Below, in pieces: positions 14,301-26,931 of a stretch of DNA of 64,000 nucleotides. Location: contig CM036617.1 in NCBI GenBank assembly GCA_020746105.1, forward strand, positions 204,559,971 to 204,623,970, read 5' to 3'. A model generated the notes under the pieces. It was not told where the DNA came from. It worked only from the letters and a program-made list of their open reading frames with translations, and ran no database searches. Origin of the DNA: Trogon surrucura (lineage: Eukaryota; Chordata; Aves; Trogoniformes; Trogonidae). The position numbers were made by a program, and so were the translations under genes. Each line of letters opens with the position of its first letter. Within the stretch, counting starts at the first letter, position 1.

Positions 14301-14505
14301 AACTCAGAATGAGCCATCTTTGATGTAAACTGGCCAGCGGAAACTCACTCCCTTGAAAGCAGAAAGCACCAAAGAGCAGGAAACTATTTCAGTCCATGTA
14401 GCTTCTCTCCATCAACAAACAGCCCAAAAAGCACTTTGATTTTTTCCTCCTGTCCGCATTGCTATTTGTCTGCCAGGTGATCCCTGCCACATCCTCTGAG
14501 TTTTT
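11381..14505. other. Intergenic DNA, nothing recognised beyond a short tandem repeat
   Basis: Frames of up to 180 codons occur, notably at 13,631-14,173 on the plus strand, but they show no domain, no codon pattern and no splice-site logic. A two-unit tandem repeat lies at 12,433-12,488. No CR1 tail was found in this interval. Confidence 0.55.
12433..12488. repeat. Two-unit 28-bp tandem repeat
   Basis: The unit contains CACATAGTACATGAAAATC and occurs twice head to tail, at 12,433-12,460 and 12,461-12,488. The copies differ at only two positions, so the duplication looks recent. I see no function. Confidence 0.9.
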
Positions 14506-14570
14506 CATAGAAAGAATCATAGAACAGTTTGGGTTGGAAGAGACCTTCAAGATCATCAAGTGCCATTTTC
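14506..14570 (-). mobile_element. CR1 LINE, minimal 3' tail
   Basis: AGAATCATAGAAC followed by GGGTTGGAAGAGACCTTCAA and GATCATCAAG is the antisense of the CR1 3' terminus. Only about 60 bases are present, so the insertion is an extreme 5' truncation or mostly decayed. Confidence 0.8.
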
Positions 14571-15607
<1,037 letters not shown>

Positions 15608-16132
15608 CCGGACATCACCTCTTCAGTGGGACCATCAAGCACCGGACTCTCCACACAAGCACACGTGGGCAGCCACAGTCCGGATAAACGTCACAGCTAT
15701 TATCCACAGCAAATTGCAGCTTTGGGATGAGCATGAGAAGCTGCCTGGTGGAAGAGGAGACGGTAATCTGGGCGTTGGCTGATTTTTGTGGTCTGTTCAG
15801 GACATGCGACAGGTTCGGCGAGGGTGGTGGAGGAGGCCCCTGCTTTCACATCTCATCCAAAGGACTGACTGACTGTAGTGCATCCAAACTCCCCTCTGTG
15901 CTTAGCAAACATGCATGTTTGGCGCTGGCTGGGGAGACTGGCAGCAGCAACGCAGAGATGCCGTCTCTGAAGTCTTCCTGTTTGGCTGCTTTCTCACAGT
16001 TATCCAAGACGGGCACGAAGGAGGCAGCGCTGGTATCCTCTCCCACATAGCCCAGATCTGTCCTGGTGTACAGTGGCACAGCCCACCCCGTGCCAACAGA
16101 GGGGGCATTGACAGCGACCGCATGGGCTGTAG

Positions 16133-16138
16133 AATAAA
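16133..16138 (+). terminator. Candidate poly(A) signal for the H2B transcript
   Basis: This is the first canonical AATAAA I see downstream of the H2B stop codon, about 525 bases away. Because the usual histone stem-loop is absent right after the stop, this is the likeliest 3'-end signal. Use is inferred, not shown. Confidence 0.45.
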
Positions 16139-19100
16139 ATCCATATCGATTCCACAGCTATCTGTGCTTGCTCTAAAGAGCAAGCCTGGCAGGCAAGCAG
16201 ATACCTGGGATGATACCAAGTGCTGTTCCTCCTCATTGCTCCCAATGGATGAGCCATCGAGCAGGCTGAGGGTGCTGGCACTGGAGTTTCCCACTGCCTC
16301 CCACCCTGTGTCAAGGCAGACGGATGGACAAGGGGGGGATGTTGGGGCTGGTTCACTACCTTCCCCGGCTGCTGCTTTGCCAGCTTTAGGACTTGCTTTG
16401 GTGTGCAAGATTCTGCTAATTCTGCTGCTTTTCAGACTTCCTGCCTCAACGCTGCCTGGGCACTCCCTGCCACCATAAGCGTGGGTGAGATGGGGTGATG
16501 CCCTTGGGGGTCCCCTCTGCTGTGAGGGCTGGGATGGTGCAGGGCAAACAGCGCAGAGGTGTGGGGAAGAGGCTGGAGATTTGGGAAGGGGCTGGAGCAG
16601 GAGCAGTCTTGGGGACAGATGGACAAGTAGGCTCCCCACAGAGATCACTGCAGGCAGCTCACCTGGCCCTGCCTTCCCTGCTCTATTTGCTGGTTAGAAA
16701 GCAAAACCAAAAAGTGGGGCTGGGTGGATATTTCGGGACACTTCCCTGCATCCCAGTGATACTTTAAAGATTAAATAATTTTAACCTACTTCAGATACTC
16801 CCCATGTCTTCTCAAAGTCCACAGTAAGGCGAGCAATAATGAAACCCTGATAAAAGCCATAAAGATGAGGGAGGGAGTGTCTTTGGTTACTGGTTTATCT
16901 TGCCCAAACTGCTGGGTAGCCGAAGAGCATGTGTAGAATTGGTGTGAAGTTGAAGCTTCCTACTCAAAACACAAAATTAGACAACATTTAAAATAAAATA
17001 TCAAAAATCTCTGGTAGGCAGTAGCCCTCAGATAAAAACTGTTCATGTCTAAAATAACAACTGCTTTCTGCAGCTTATTCTGTAAATTAAAAGGGCATAA
17101 AAGACACAAGATCCAGAACTAAGTGTAGAGTATCCCTAAACTACAAGACCTTGCTTTTAACTGAAAGGGAAATTCATACCGCCAAATAGCAGCTTTTAAT
17201 TATGTCTCTCACTTTCTCCTGTGTTTCTCTCTAACCCGTTTCTTTAGACTTCAAGAGCAATTTATGTTCATTTTGGAGCTATAGGGCGCTGCAGCCCCAG
17301 ATGATTCAGTTATTTCTTGATTTTATAACAGCATTGCAGTCATTTTCCAGTTGCTCTGAGGAAAGGGCCGTATAGACCTGCTCAACCAAGAGCCCCTCAG
17401 AAACCCGGGCGCAGTGTGGGGTCTTGTGCAGTCTCTGTGCAAGAGTGAAGGTGAAGTTGCTTATGGGCTGCTTCAATCCCCCTGCTTTGGGTTTGAACAT
17501 CCCCACACCTGAAAAGGGGCTTTCCTCCCATATTTTGCTTGATATGCGATAGCACACAGCCATGTTTCATACCCTAATGCCAAGAATCCTTAGCGATATC
17601 TTTCAGAAGGAGCAAAAGCCAGCTCCCCAGGTGGCAGCACCGACAACGAGCAGCTCCCAGCAGTGGTACCTGTGCTCAATACTGCTGGTGACCTGGACCA
17701 CTTGGCCAGGACACTTCAGAGGTGACAGCTTAGCACTTCCTTTTTTGTTTTGCAATCAGATAGTGAAAATTGGATACCAAAGATGAAAATGGGCCTTCAG
17801 TGGTCCTAGAGCCACTGTCCTTGGCCCCTCTCCTGCCAGAAGCTAGACAGCGGATGACACAGAAGGGGAATACAGGGAGTGAAGGGCTGGCTGAGAGCAC
17901 TGGAGCTCTCTCTTCCTGTCCCTGAGCTGCAGCTCAGAGTCCATCTCCCTGGGGACTCCTGAAGGTAGGAATTCAGAGTGGAATAAATCCGTTCCGGTCC
18001 AAGCAGTGTGTGTGAGCCAGGCACACATCTTCCAGGATTACCCGGCAGAGCCTCTAAATCCTCTCTTGAGCAGAGCAGCGTCCTGCTCCAGTTTCCACAG
18101 GCTGCAGGAAGTCAGGAAAATACAACAAGATGTTGTCCTTCTGGTCGTTGTCCTCCTGGGCAGCTTGGGAGCCAGGGACAAGGCTGTGTGCTCGGATGAG
18201 AGCTGCTGGCTCCATACACATAGGGTACTGATCTCATTTTCTTCTGCCACTGTTGCCACTCCCCATTTCTGGAGGCTGTTTCAGAGAGAGGAGAAATGGC
18301 GATTTAAGGCTGTAAAAATACTTGAAGGTTTAAGGAGGATTTTTATATTGTCTAAAACCAAGTAACTGAGACTAGTTGCGTCCATCCATTTATAGTGTAG
18401 ACCATCGTTTCGCACATCATTTGCTCTTCACACTCCCTTTGTATGATTTCTTTACTTGCCCCTGACAGTGTGGAGCACAGGATTAAGGAACTGATCCAGG
18501 TTAAAATGAACCTTTTTTTTTCCTTTTCTTGCAAGCTTTGTTTTAGCCCAGTTCTGGTGGCTGCACTGATCTGTCTCTGTTGTACAGACACTTGTGCCAG
18601 CCAAGAGATGGGCTGATGCAGGAAAGGCCAGGCTGGCATAAGCTAGAACTGCTGCAGAAAGCAGTTGGGAAATTAATGGCCTTCGTGTCAAGGGGACTCT
18701 GTTCCTTTGCAGCCACCCAGCTGTGGTGGTTGGAGGCTGCTCATTCAGCAGGCGAAGAGCATGTGAGGGAGCCCGCCCTTCCCACAGCTGCGTGCTGCTG
18801 TACAGGAGGACGCTCGCAGCAGTTTAATGGGAATTATTTTGGCTGTGATGAACTTGGACTTAGCCTTAATAGTAGAGGCAATAGAAAATGGTGTAGAAGT
18901 TTGATCATTGGTTGTCCGCTCAGTAATCTGAGATATGACATATTCTGCAGTTCCCTGGTACAGGAATTTGCTGCAGAAGAGGAGTTCTTTATTTCAGGAT
19001 CTTTTAAAAAAAATATGTATTTCCAGCTCTGGAATTGATAACACATTTAAAAAATGAAGGTAATATACCAAGCCCCACTGTCCCTACCAGATTCCTACTG

Positions 19101-20440
19101 GAATCCCAGAAACATCTCTGAGTCATTCCTGTGTTTTGCCAGTTCAAAAATAAAATATCAACTACAGATTGAAAACTGGAAAAGGTAGCTGAAGAAGAGT
19201 AATACAGCCTTGATATTAACCTCATATTAACCCCATGGACATCACTGTTATTTGTTTCATGTACAATTTAGGAGGTAAAACTAGCTACTGTAGATCTACT
19301 CCTGATTTTCTACCCAGCTTCCCTAGAAGGTCTTACAGTCCATCTGCCCTTCACAGCAGAGCTCGACCTGCAGAAGAACTGAGTGGCCACATGCATGGAG
19401 GTTTGCTCCTGCTAAGGACAGACAGGTCTGTCAAGCACAGGGAGAACAAGAGTAAAAAAAATTATGGAGGACAAGCGCCTGTCCTGGACACTGCTGTATG
19501 TCCTAGGATGGGATACTTGAGCTGACACCACCCGAAGAGCCCTGCCCTGCGTGGCTGTGTGCCCTTCTGCTCTCATGACAGGCAGCCATGCAGAGGTAGC
19601 CCCAAGTCCTGGCCACCCCTGGAGTCAAGCTTGGCATGGCCTCTGCACAGCCCTGAGCATTTGTCCCACTGTAGCATTTCCTGACAGTTTACATCCAGAC
19701 CAAATTGTTTACAGGGCAAGGAAGAATGTGAACTAAATCGTAAAAATCACTTGCTGACAGAATTTCGAGAGTTTCCCAGGACCTGGGGAGCAATCTCTCA
19801 TGCTTAATCTCCATGCATGATATCTTGTGGGCTTAACGTACACAGAGTTTTTCTGACAGTAACTGTTACATCCAATATGATCTGTTATATTACTGCTGTT
19901 TTATGACCTATTGTATTGCTAATTACCTGTTTTCTGTTAAATGTATAAATAAAATGTTGAAAGTCACATGAGACTTAGCTGTCAGGATGTTTTTGCTTCT
20001 GCTGTGTCACCACCACCCCCTGCCCCAAGCCCTACATTTCTCCTTCTCCATCATATTTTCTCCAGTCCCAGGTAAGAGCAGACACCCCTCCAGCAGAGAT
20101 GGAGCCTGGCTCGTCCTGGCAAAGGGTCAGTCAAAAAACAGAGCAGCCCCTCACTGAGGGGATGTCACAGGCTACCACCGTGGTGACTCCTCACGGGGTA
20201 TCGCTCACCCCAAACATCAGCCCACCATGAGCACATTTGTGTGTGTGTTTTCCAGCCCTTCCAGCGAGCTTGCCCTAGCAGGGCCGAGCCTGCAACCTGT
20301 CTGCCACAGTCTGTCTGGTGCCTGTCCTTTAAGGCCCATGGAGTAACACTTTTGACTTGCACAGACTGAGCACTGTAAGATTGAATGGTTGGGAAAGTGT
20401 TTTGTACACATTCAGAATTACTGTTTATCTGAATTAATGA
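16139..20440. other. Intergenic DNA, nothing recognised
   Basis: Frames of up to about 250 codons at 15.9-16.65 kb occur on both strands in GC-richer sequence, but no domain or conserved motif is visible. The rest is AT-rich with no CR1 tail, RNA gene or convincing exon. Confidence 0.5.
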
Positions 20441-21576
20441 TTCACGGAGTCACAGAATCACAGAATATGAGGGGTTAAAAGGGACCTCAAAATATCATCT
20501 AGTCCAACCCCCCTGCCAGAGCCGGATCCCCTAGAACAGGGCACACAGGAATGTGTCCCGTCGGGCTTTGAAAGTCTCAGAGAAGGAGACTCCACAACCT
20601 CCCTAGGCAGCCTGTTCCAGTGCTCTGTCATCCTCAGTGAAAAAGTTTTTCCTAATATTTTTGTGGAATCTCCTGTGCTCCAGCTTGCACCTGTTGCCCT
20701 TTGTCCTGTCATTGGACATCACTGAAAAGAGCCTGGCACTGTCCTCCTGACACTCGCCCTTTACATATTTATAAACATTAATGAGATCATGCCTCAGCCT
20801 CCTCCAAGCTGAAGAGCCCCAACTCCTTCAGCCTTTCCTCATAAGGGAGATGTTCCACTCCCTTCATCATCTTTGTGGCTCTGTGCTGGACTCTCTCAAG
20901 CAGCTCCCTGTCCTTCTTAAAGTGAGAGGCCCAGAACTGGACACAATATTCCAGATGTGGCCTCACCAGGGCAGAGTAGAGGGGGAGGAGGACCTCTCTC
21001 GACCTACTAACCACCCCCCTTCTGATACACCCCAGGATGCCATTGGCCTTCTCGGCCATGAGGGCACATTGCTGGCTCTTGGTCATCCTGTGCCTCCACC
21101 AGAACCCCCAGGTCCCTTTCTCCTGCGCTGCTCTCCAACAGGTCAGTCCCCAACCTATACTGGTGCTTGGGGTTCTTTCCCAGGTGCAAGACTCTACGGT
21201 TGCCCTTGTTGAATTTCATAAAATTTCTCCCTGCCCAGCCCTCCAGCCTGTCCAGGTCTCTCTGAATGGCAGCACAGCCTTCTGGTGTGTCAGCCACTCC
21301 TCCCAGTTTTGTATCATCAGCAAACTTGCTCACAGCGCTCTCTAATCCCTCGTCCAGGTCATTGATGAATATATTGAAAAGCACTGGCCCGAGCACTGAC
21401 CCCTGAGGGACCCCACTAGACACAGGCCTCCAACTAGACTCTGCCCCATTGACCACAACTCTCTGACTTCTTCCCTTCAACCAGTTAGTGACCCACATCA
21501 CAACCTGATCATCCAGACCACATTTTCCTCAGTTTAGCTATGAGGATGCTGTGGGAGATGATGTCAAATGCTGCCA
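20441..21576 (-). mobile_element. CR1 LINE, 1.1-kb truncated and frame-broken copy
   Basis: On the minus strand the RT domain is readable in several broken frames. They contain [20 protein letters not shown] with FADDTKLGG, then [20 protein letters not shown], then [11 protein letters not shown]. The plus-strand left edge carries CACAGAATCACAGAAT tail octamers. The 5' edge falls upstream of the GVPQGS motif, inside RT. Frameshifts split the ORF, so this copy is dead. Confidence 0.93.
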
Positions 21577-23493
21577 CTAGAAAAATCTTCCCTTGGACAA
21601 TGAGAATTTTATAGGCAACAAATATGGAATAAGAAGTAGCATCTGAAGACCTCAGGAAGGAAGGGATCTTCCTTTGAAAGAATGATTCGTAAATACACTC
21701 AAGTGAAACACTTATCTGCTGGATATCAGCATCATAATGTACTCACTGGAGTGGGAAATGCATGTGCTCTGCTAGATGCTGTGTGCTGCAGAAACAAGCC
21801 AAGAATTCAAGTATGGCATACACAGAAATCAGAGCTAAAAGCATTCAGAGTGAAGCATCAGAAGTCTCTTTAAAGACAAGCTCATAAGCTTTAGATAATT
21901 GGGGAAAAACAATACTTGGAGAAAACAAATCCATATAACTAACTGATCTGAATTATTTCTTTCCAAAGAAACACATTATTCTACTTCTAATGCTGATTTC
22001 CATTTTGATGCCCCTTTGCAGATCAGCACCCACAATGCACTTTCTTAATGGAGTTGACACCTGGGCCTTGGAAGACCCAAACCAGGTTACGAAAGGTAGG
22101 GCATAACCTATGCTCATACTCCTTCAGGATGCTGAGAGCTAACTATTTTTTTTCTTTAGTTATTCAGTTATTATTTAGTTATTATTGACTGGTTATTCAA
22201 AGATTATTGGCTGGACTCAGGTGTGACATGGCTAAGGCTGTTGGCAGAACCAGATACAAGAGCTCAGGGGCATTGAAAGAAACTATGAAAGAACAAGGTT
22301 TAAAATAAGTAAAAAGGAGCAGCACTTTATGGAGCAAGCAGTTCACCTATTGAGCCCTTTGCCAGTGGATGTTGGAGATGTTACAGTTTCATTCAAGAAC
22401 AAATTAATGGAAGAGAAATCGATTGAGAGTTGCGAACACATAAACAGTGATGGAAATTATTAGAAGCTGGGATAACAGGAGGACATTACGACACATGTCT
22501 GCCCCATTCTTACAGTCTTCCTTGCCTGTTCTTTCATGGCCACTGCTGGAAAATAGAATTTGAGTTGGATGCACCAAACAGGCTGATCTAGGTTGTCTGC
22601 ACAGATTAAGGTAATATCTGCCTTCTGCTACCCATAAACTGTGGAGGGTTTCAGGCAGCTTTCATGGCCTCTGACACTTAGAAGAAAGCATAAAAGAAAG
22701 CTTTTTATCTTATTTTCGTGCATGGCTCCTGCACTTGCCTTGATGGTTACATGGATTGTGTTAGCCTGGCTTACATGAGAGATGTAAGAGATGTTTTGTT
22801 TCTAAAATAGATGGAGTTAATAAACACAGATGGTGTGAGAAAGAGAGAGGAATGGAGCTTCTGTTTTCTCATATAAAGGAAAACTGTTCTCAAAAACATT
22901 TCTTATCTTCTCCCTTGAAACAGTTGTTTAAAAAAAATACACGATTTTCTGCCTTGTAATGTCCATAATCCTAATTACCCCCACAAAAAAATCTCTTACA
23001 GAATTTCTTGCAAAATTCATTCAGAAAAACGTTCTTACAGTTTTAACTGTCTTCTAAAGACAGAAGAAGATTGTAATGGTAATAGAAATTGAAAGATTAG
23101 TAAAAGAGGGGGAGGAATGGCAACGGCTGGGTGTGAGGCACCAGAAGGGACCAAGGGCAGGAGTCTGTAAGCAAATGTTGTAAGAGTGGCAGGTGCTGAT
23201 GGGACCCTGATGAGGAGCCCACCAAGATGCTAACACACACACAGAGTGTGCAGCTGCTTAGGACACAGGAAAAGAAGGCCAGGGAGTAAATCCTGGTAAC
23301 TCCCAGAGGTGGAGCAGGATGGACGGTGTGGTTGCTGCCAGCAACTGAAGGGTGCAAAAGGCACACCCAGAGACAGCACACGTTCACCAGTCTAAGGGGA
23401 ACCCAGGAGATCCAACGAGGACATGATGGCACCATCCCTCTTCCTCAAAGTCATGAAGATGGACACACGAATCAGTTTTGAAGGGTATAGGAG
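21577..23493. other. Intergenic DNA, possibly with an ancient LINE relic
   Basis: No gene is recognised. Around 22,240-22,640 the wording of the DNA (GAGCAGCACTTTATGGAGCA, then a block near 22,550 ending in GATGCACCAAAC) resembles the degraded 3' end of an old CR1/L3-type element. The resemblance is too weak to annotate as a feature. Confidence 0.4.
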
Positions 23494-24083
23494 TCCAGGA
23501 AGGCTGGACACTTTTTAAGGAGGAAATCTTAAAGGCACAGGAGCAGCATCCCCATGTGTCTTAAGATGAGCTGGTGGCATAAAAGACCGGCCTGGCTGAA
23601 TAGGGACATTGCCTGGCTCAAAATCAGGGAAAAAATGGAAAGTTTATGGCCTCTAGAAGAAAGGGCAGACCACTCATAATGAGTGCAAGAATATTGTTAG
23701 GTCATGCAGAGACATAATTAGAAGGTCCAAAGCCCAGCTAGAAATTAATCTGGCTTTGAAAGCAAAGGACAGCAAGAAAAGCTTCTATAAATGCATTAAT
23801 AACAAATGAAAGACAAGGGAGACCCTCTATCCCCTGCTAGACCCAGGAGGAAATATAATGACAAAAGATGAGGATAAGGTTGAGGTACTTAATGCCTTCT
23901 TTGCCTCAGTCTTCAGTAATAGAAACACCTGTACTGAGGGAAGGCAGCCCCCCAAACCAAGAGACAGGGGCCAGAAGTAAAATGTCTCCCCCATGATCCA
24001 GGTCAGGGACCTGCTGCTCCACATCAATGTCCAAAAACCTGTGGGCCCAGACGGGGTATGATTCTATGATTCTGTGATCCTGG
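23494..24083 (+). mobile_element. Old CR1 LINE with internal deletion
   Basis: Decayed plus-strand CR1 ORF2 from the linker between endonuclease and RT is readable across stops: SKAQLEINLALKAKDSKKSF, then [17 protein letters not shown], then NVQKPVGPDG. Immediately after this, at about 24,057, come the 3'-terminal octamers ATGATTCTATGATTCTGTG. The whole catalytic RT and 3' part is missing, so an internal deletion has joined the middle of the element to its tail. Confidence 0.85.
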
Positions 24084-26839
24084 TGTCTGCGTGCAGGTCA
24101 GATGTCTTGAATATACCCTTCTGCTGAGTATGTGGGTACAAGAATATGAGCGTGAGTGAGTCCTATCAGTACTGCTTTAAAATAAATTCACCTGCCTATA
24201 AGACGATAAAGTCACCCTCCTTTAGGGACTTGCATTGAGTTCACTGCATTGTGGCTGCTCACATGAGACTGTCTGGGAAGACCAACAAAAGAAGGGAACA
24301 TAAGTGCACCACATCCAATTTCACTAAAATGAGGGAAATCTGAGGCTCTTACTGCCATTTACCATCTCTGTTTTGTAGGTGTTCTATTTCTTTGGAGTGC
24401 TGCAGTATTCAAGGGCTCCCAGGAAGCCTGGTCTTGCGGGCACTGATGGAAACAGGCTATTGAACTGCTCCATCTCACTAAAACCTGTCCTTGCAGAAAG
24501 CTTTCTGAGGCATGGCTCAGCCCAGCAAAGTGGGAAGCCTGTGACAGCAGGGGCTGCTGAAAGATGGTTGCTTTCATGAAGAGGTTACTTTGCTGGAGTG
24601 AGCATTTATCCCATGGCTAGCTCCTGCTGTCGTCAAGGTAATAAAAAAGTCATATCTGAGTGCTGACTTTGGACATCAACATCCTCCTCTCCTCACAAAA
24701 TCCCTGCAATGCTGCATCTGCACGTTCACATTTGCCTGAACTCACATTAAACCCATACTGCTCCCACGCTGACTTGGACCCCAACCCAAACTGCAGTTTC
24801 CAGTGGAAAACTCCATCGGAGAGCAATACAAGAAAACACCAGTTTATCCCCCTACCCCTTTTGCAGCTGGCATTATGGTGAGAAGACCCAGACACCTCTC
24901 GCCGCAGCTGATCTCAACTAACAAAAGCTGCCTCCGCGGGGTCTACCAGCAGCCCCTGGCCACTTAGCAGGAGAGAGCCAGAGCTCTTTTTAGTCTGGAT
25001 GATTCAGCACAAAGAAGCCTTTATAGCTCAGCAGCAGGCATCTCGCGCCTCTTCTCATCACGCCTCTTCTCAAGCTTTAAATACAAGGGGACAAAAGTTC
25101 TTACAAACCCCTGATTCTGTCAATCGCCTGAACATATGCCTGTAATGCTCTTTATGGCATTTAAGCATCCTTAAATGGAAAACACAGAGCTCTTAGGAAT
25201 CACGGGACACCGCATGCACCATCTCTTTTTCAGAGCCAGCATCTTCCCTGGCATAAGCTAATCACCGCTAGAGATACGCTGTGTTTGTAGGACAGGACAC
25301 TAAACATCGCTGAGCAGCAGCAGCAGCAGAAAGTTCAATGCAAGCAGCTGCACGCGGGAAGGGTGAAGAGGAGGTTCTCCGTGCTGGAGGGTATCACAGC
25401 AACTAAAAGCCCAGCCCATGTTTTAGAGGGATTAGAAGTGCATAGATGGCAAGAAGAATTTTAATAACAAAAGGATGAATAGATGCAAGTTTGCAAGCAA
25501 CAAGAGCTCTGTGCTTTATAGCAAAGTTACACTAGTTACAAAGGAACAGCAGGAAGAAGCCTTATCCCTTATCCCACTCTGCCAGCTGCTTGGGGGGCTT
25601 GAAGCATCCTCAGAAACAGTTCATACCTGCTGGCCCTGGCAAGGAGCCTCTGCTAGGTAGAGGCAGAACAGAAATTCATGCCCTAAGTGCCCTGTTCACG
25701 TGAATGAGTAATCAGTTCAGACTGTTCAGAAAGCAATACTCAATTTTTAGAAGTTTTACCTCCTTTCTTTTTTGTAATTTACCATTTGGATTACATTTTT
25801 CATGTTTTGTTCAAAAACTCAGGGTTTAGTCTAGCAGTGGATAATTCCAACACCCAGCTATGCACCTGCCAAGGCCTGAGCAGGCAATGGCTCTGAAAGT
25901 GGCCTGGAAAAATGTGAAGGCAACCTACATACCTGCAGTTTTGCTTCTGGGCACAAAGATGCTGAAGCATCTGTGCCTATACAAGGCCAAACAACTTTGT
26001 ACTGATACTTAAGCATGATGTTCTTCCAGTTTCTCTCTAGCAAGCTGTCTTAGAAAAAGCAAGAACACTGAGCCACTGCTCACTTAATCCTATAGCTCAG
26101 AAAAAAATCCCCAATTTCCTTCCTCTATTTGGATGAAAGGAAAAGGAGGCTTGAAACAATGTCACCTGGTATTAAGAGGAGCACAGGAGTTGCTGGTTGC
26201 AGCCACCTGCTTCCCAGCTCACAGCCCCTGGCCCTGCAATTATTCCTACTCCTAACTTGGGGCATGTCTGTCTACCCCTCCTGCTGAGGTTGTGCAGCTG
26301 TTTAGAAAAAAAAGAAAATAAAGAAAATGCATGAAAAAAAGAAGTATTTCTGAAGTAAGGAGTAATAGTCAGTACCTTAAAAATGATTTGCTGTTACCCT
26401 TCAAATGCTTAATGAAAAAGATACAAGTGACTTGGTGGAAGCAACTGCCATCTCCTCCAGGCATAGCATCAGGTGCACTTGTGTCTTCTAATACTTTTGG
26501 ACAAGGGTCGACTTAGGAGGGGTCCAAGGGTGAGGACTTCTTGAAATTAGGCATAACGGTGCTACTTAAATCTCCCATGCATGTCTTTAACGTAGTGGCC
26601 ACACACAGGTGGAATTCCAACCTCCATCTGTCAGAAACACAAGTTGTCTTCTTAGCTCGGTCTGAAGATCCAAGCACAAGTAATAGCAGCATCTGCTGTT
26701 GTTGTTATCGACCTTCATAAAAGGTCTTTTTCTTGTCACTGAAAGGAGTTTAACAGTGAAGCCCTTGATATTATTTTGGCACTGAGAATAGTGTCCTCTC
26801 CCTCTCTTGGTTATGTACCACTCCTATGCTTATCAGATG
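24084..26839. other. Intergenic DNA, nothing firmly recognised
   Basis: No gene or repeat tail is visible. A short stretch near 25,041-25,075 repeats CGCCTCTTCTCA twice, and a CAG run lies near 25,317-25,328. CpGs are locally retained around 24,900-25,370, which could mark a regulatory element, but nothing diagnostic is present. Confidence 0.5.
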
Positions 26840-26931
26840 AAGATCACAGAATCACAGAATCACAGAATGTTAAAGGTTGGAAGGGACCTCAAAGATCATC
26901 TAGTCCAACCCCCCTGCCAGAGCAGGATCAC

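Noticed and set aside
15608-15640. CACCTCTTCAGTGGG as a histone 3' stem-loop
   Set aside because: Only two or three base pairs form and the GGCTCT stem is absent. It does not match the histone hairpin consensus.
15902-16648. 248-codon minus-strand and 187-codon plus-strand frames downstream of H2B
   Set aside because: These are overlapping frames on opposite strands of GC-richer DNA, with no recognised motif. They are most likely 3' UTR or intergenic sequence.
22240-22640. Possible ancient L3/CR1-like 3' end
   Set aside because: The resemblance in wording is suggestive only. No continuous protein similarity or tail could be defended by eye.
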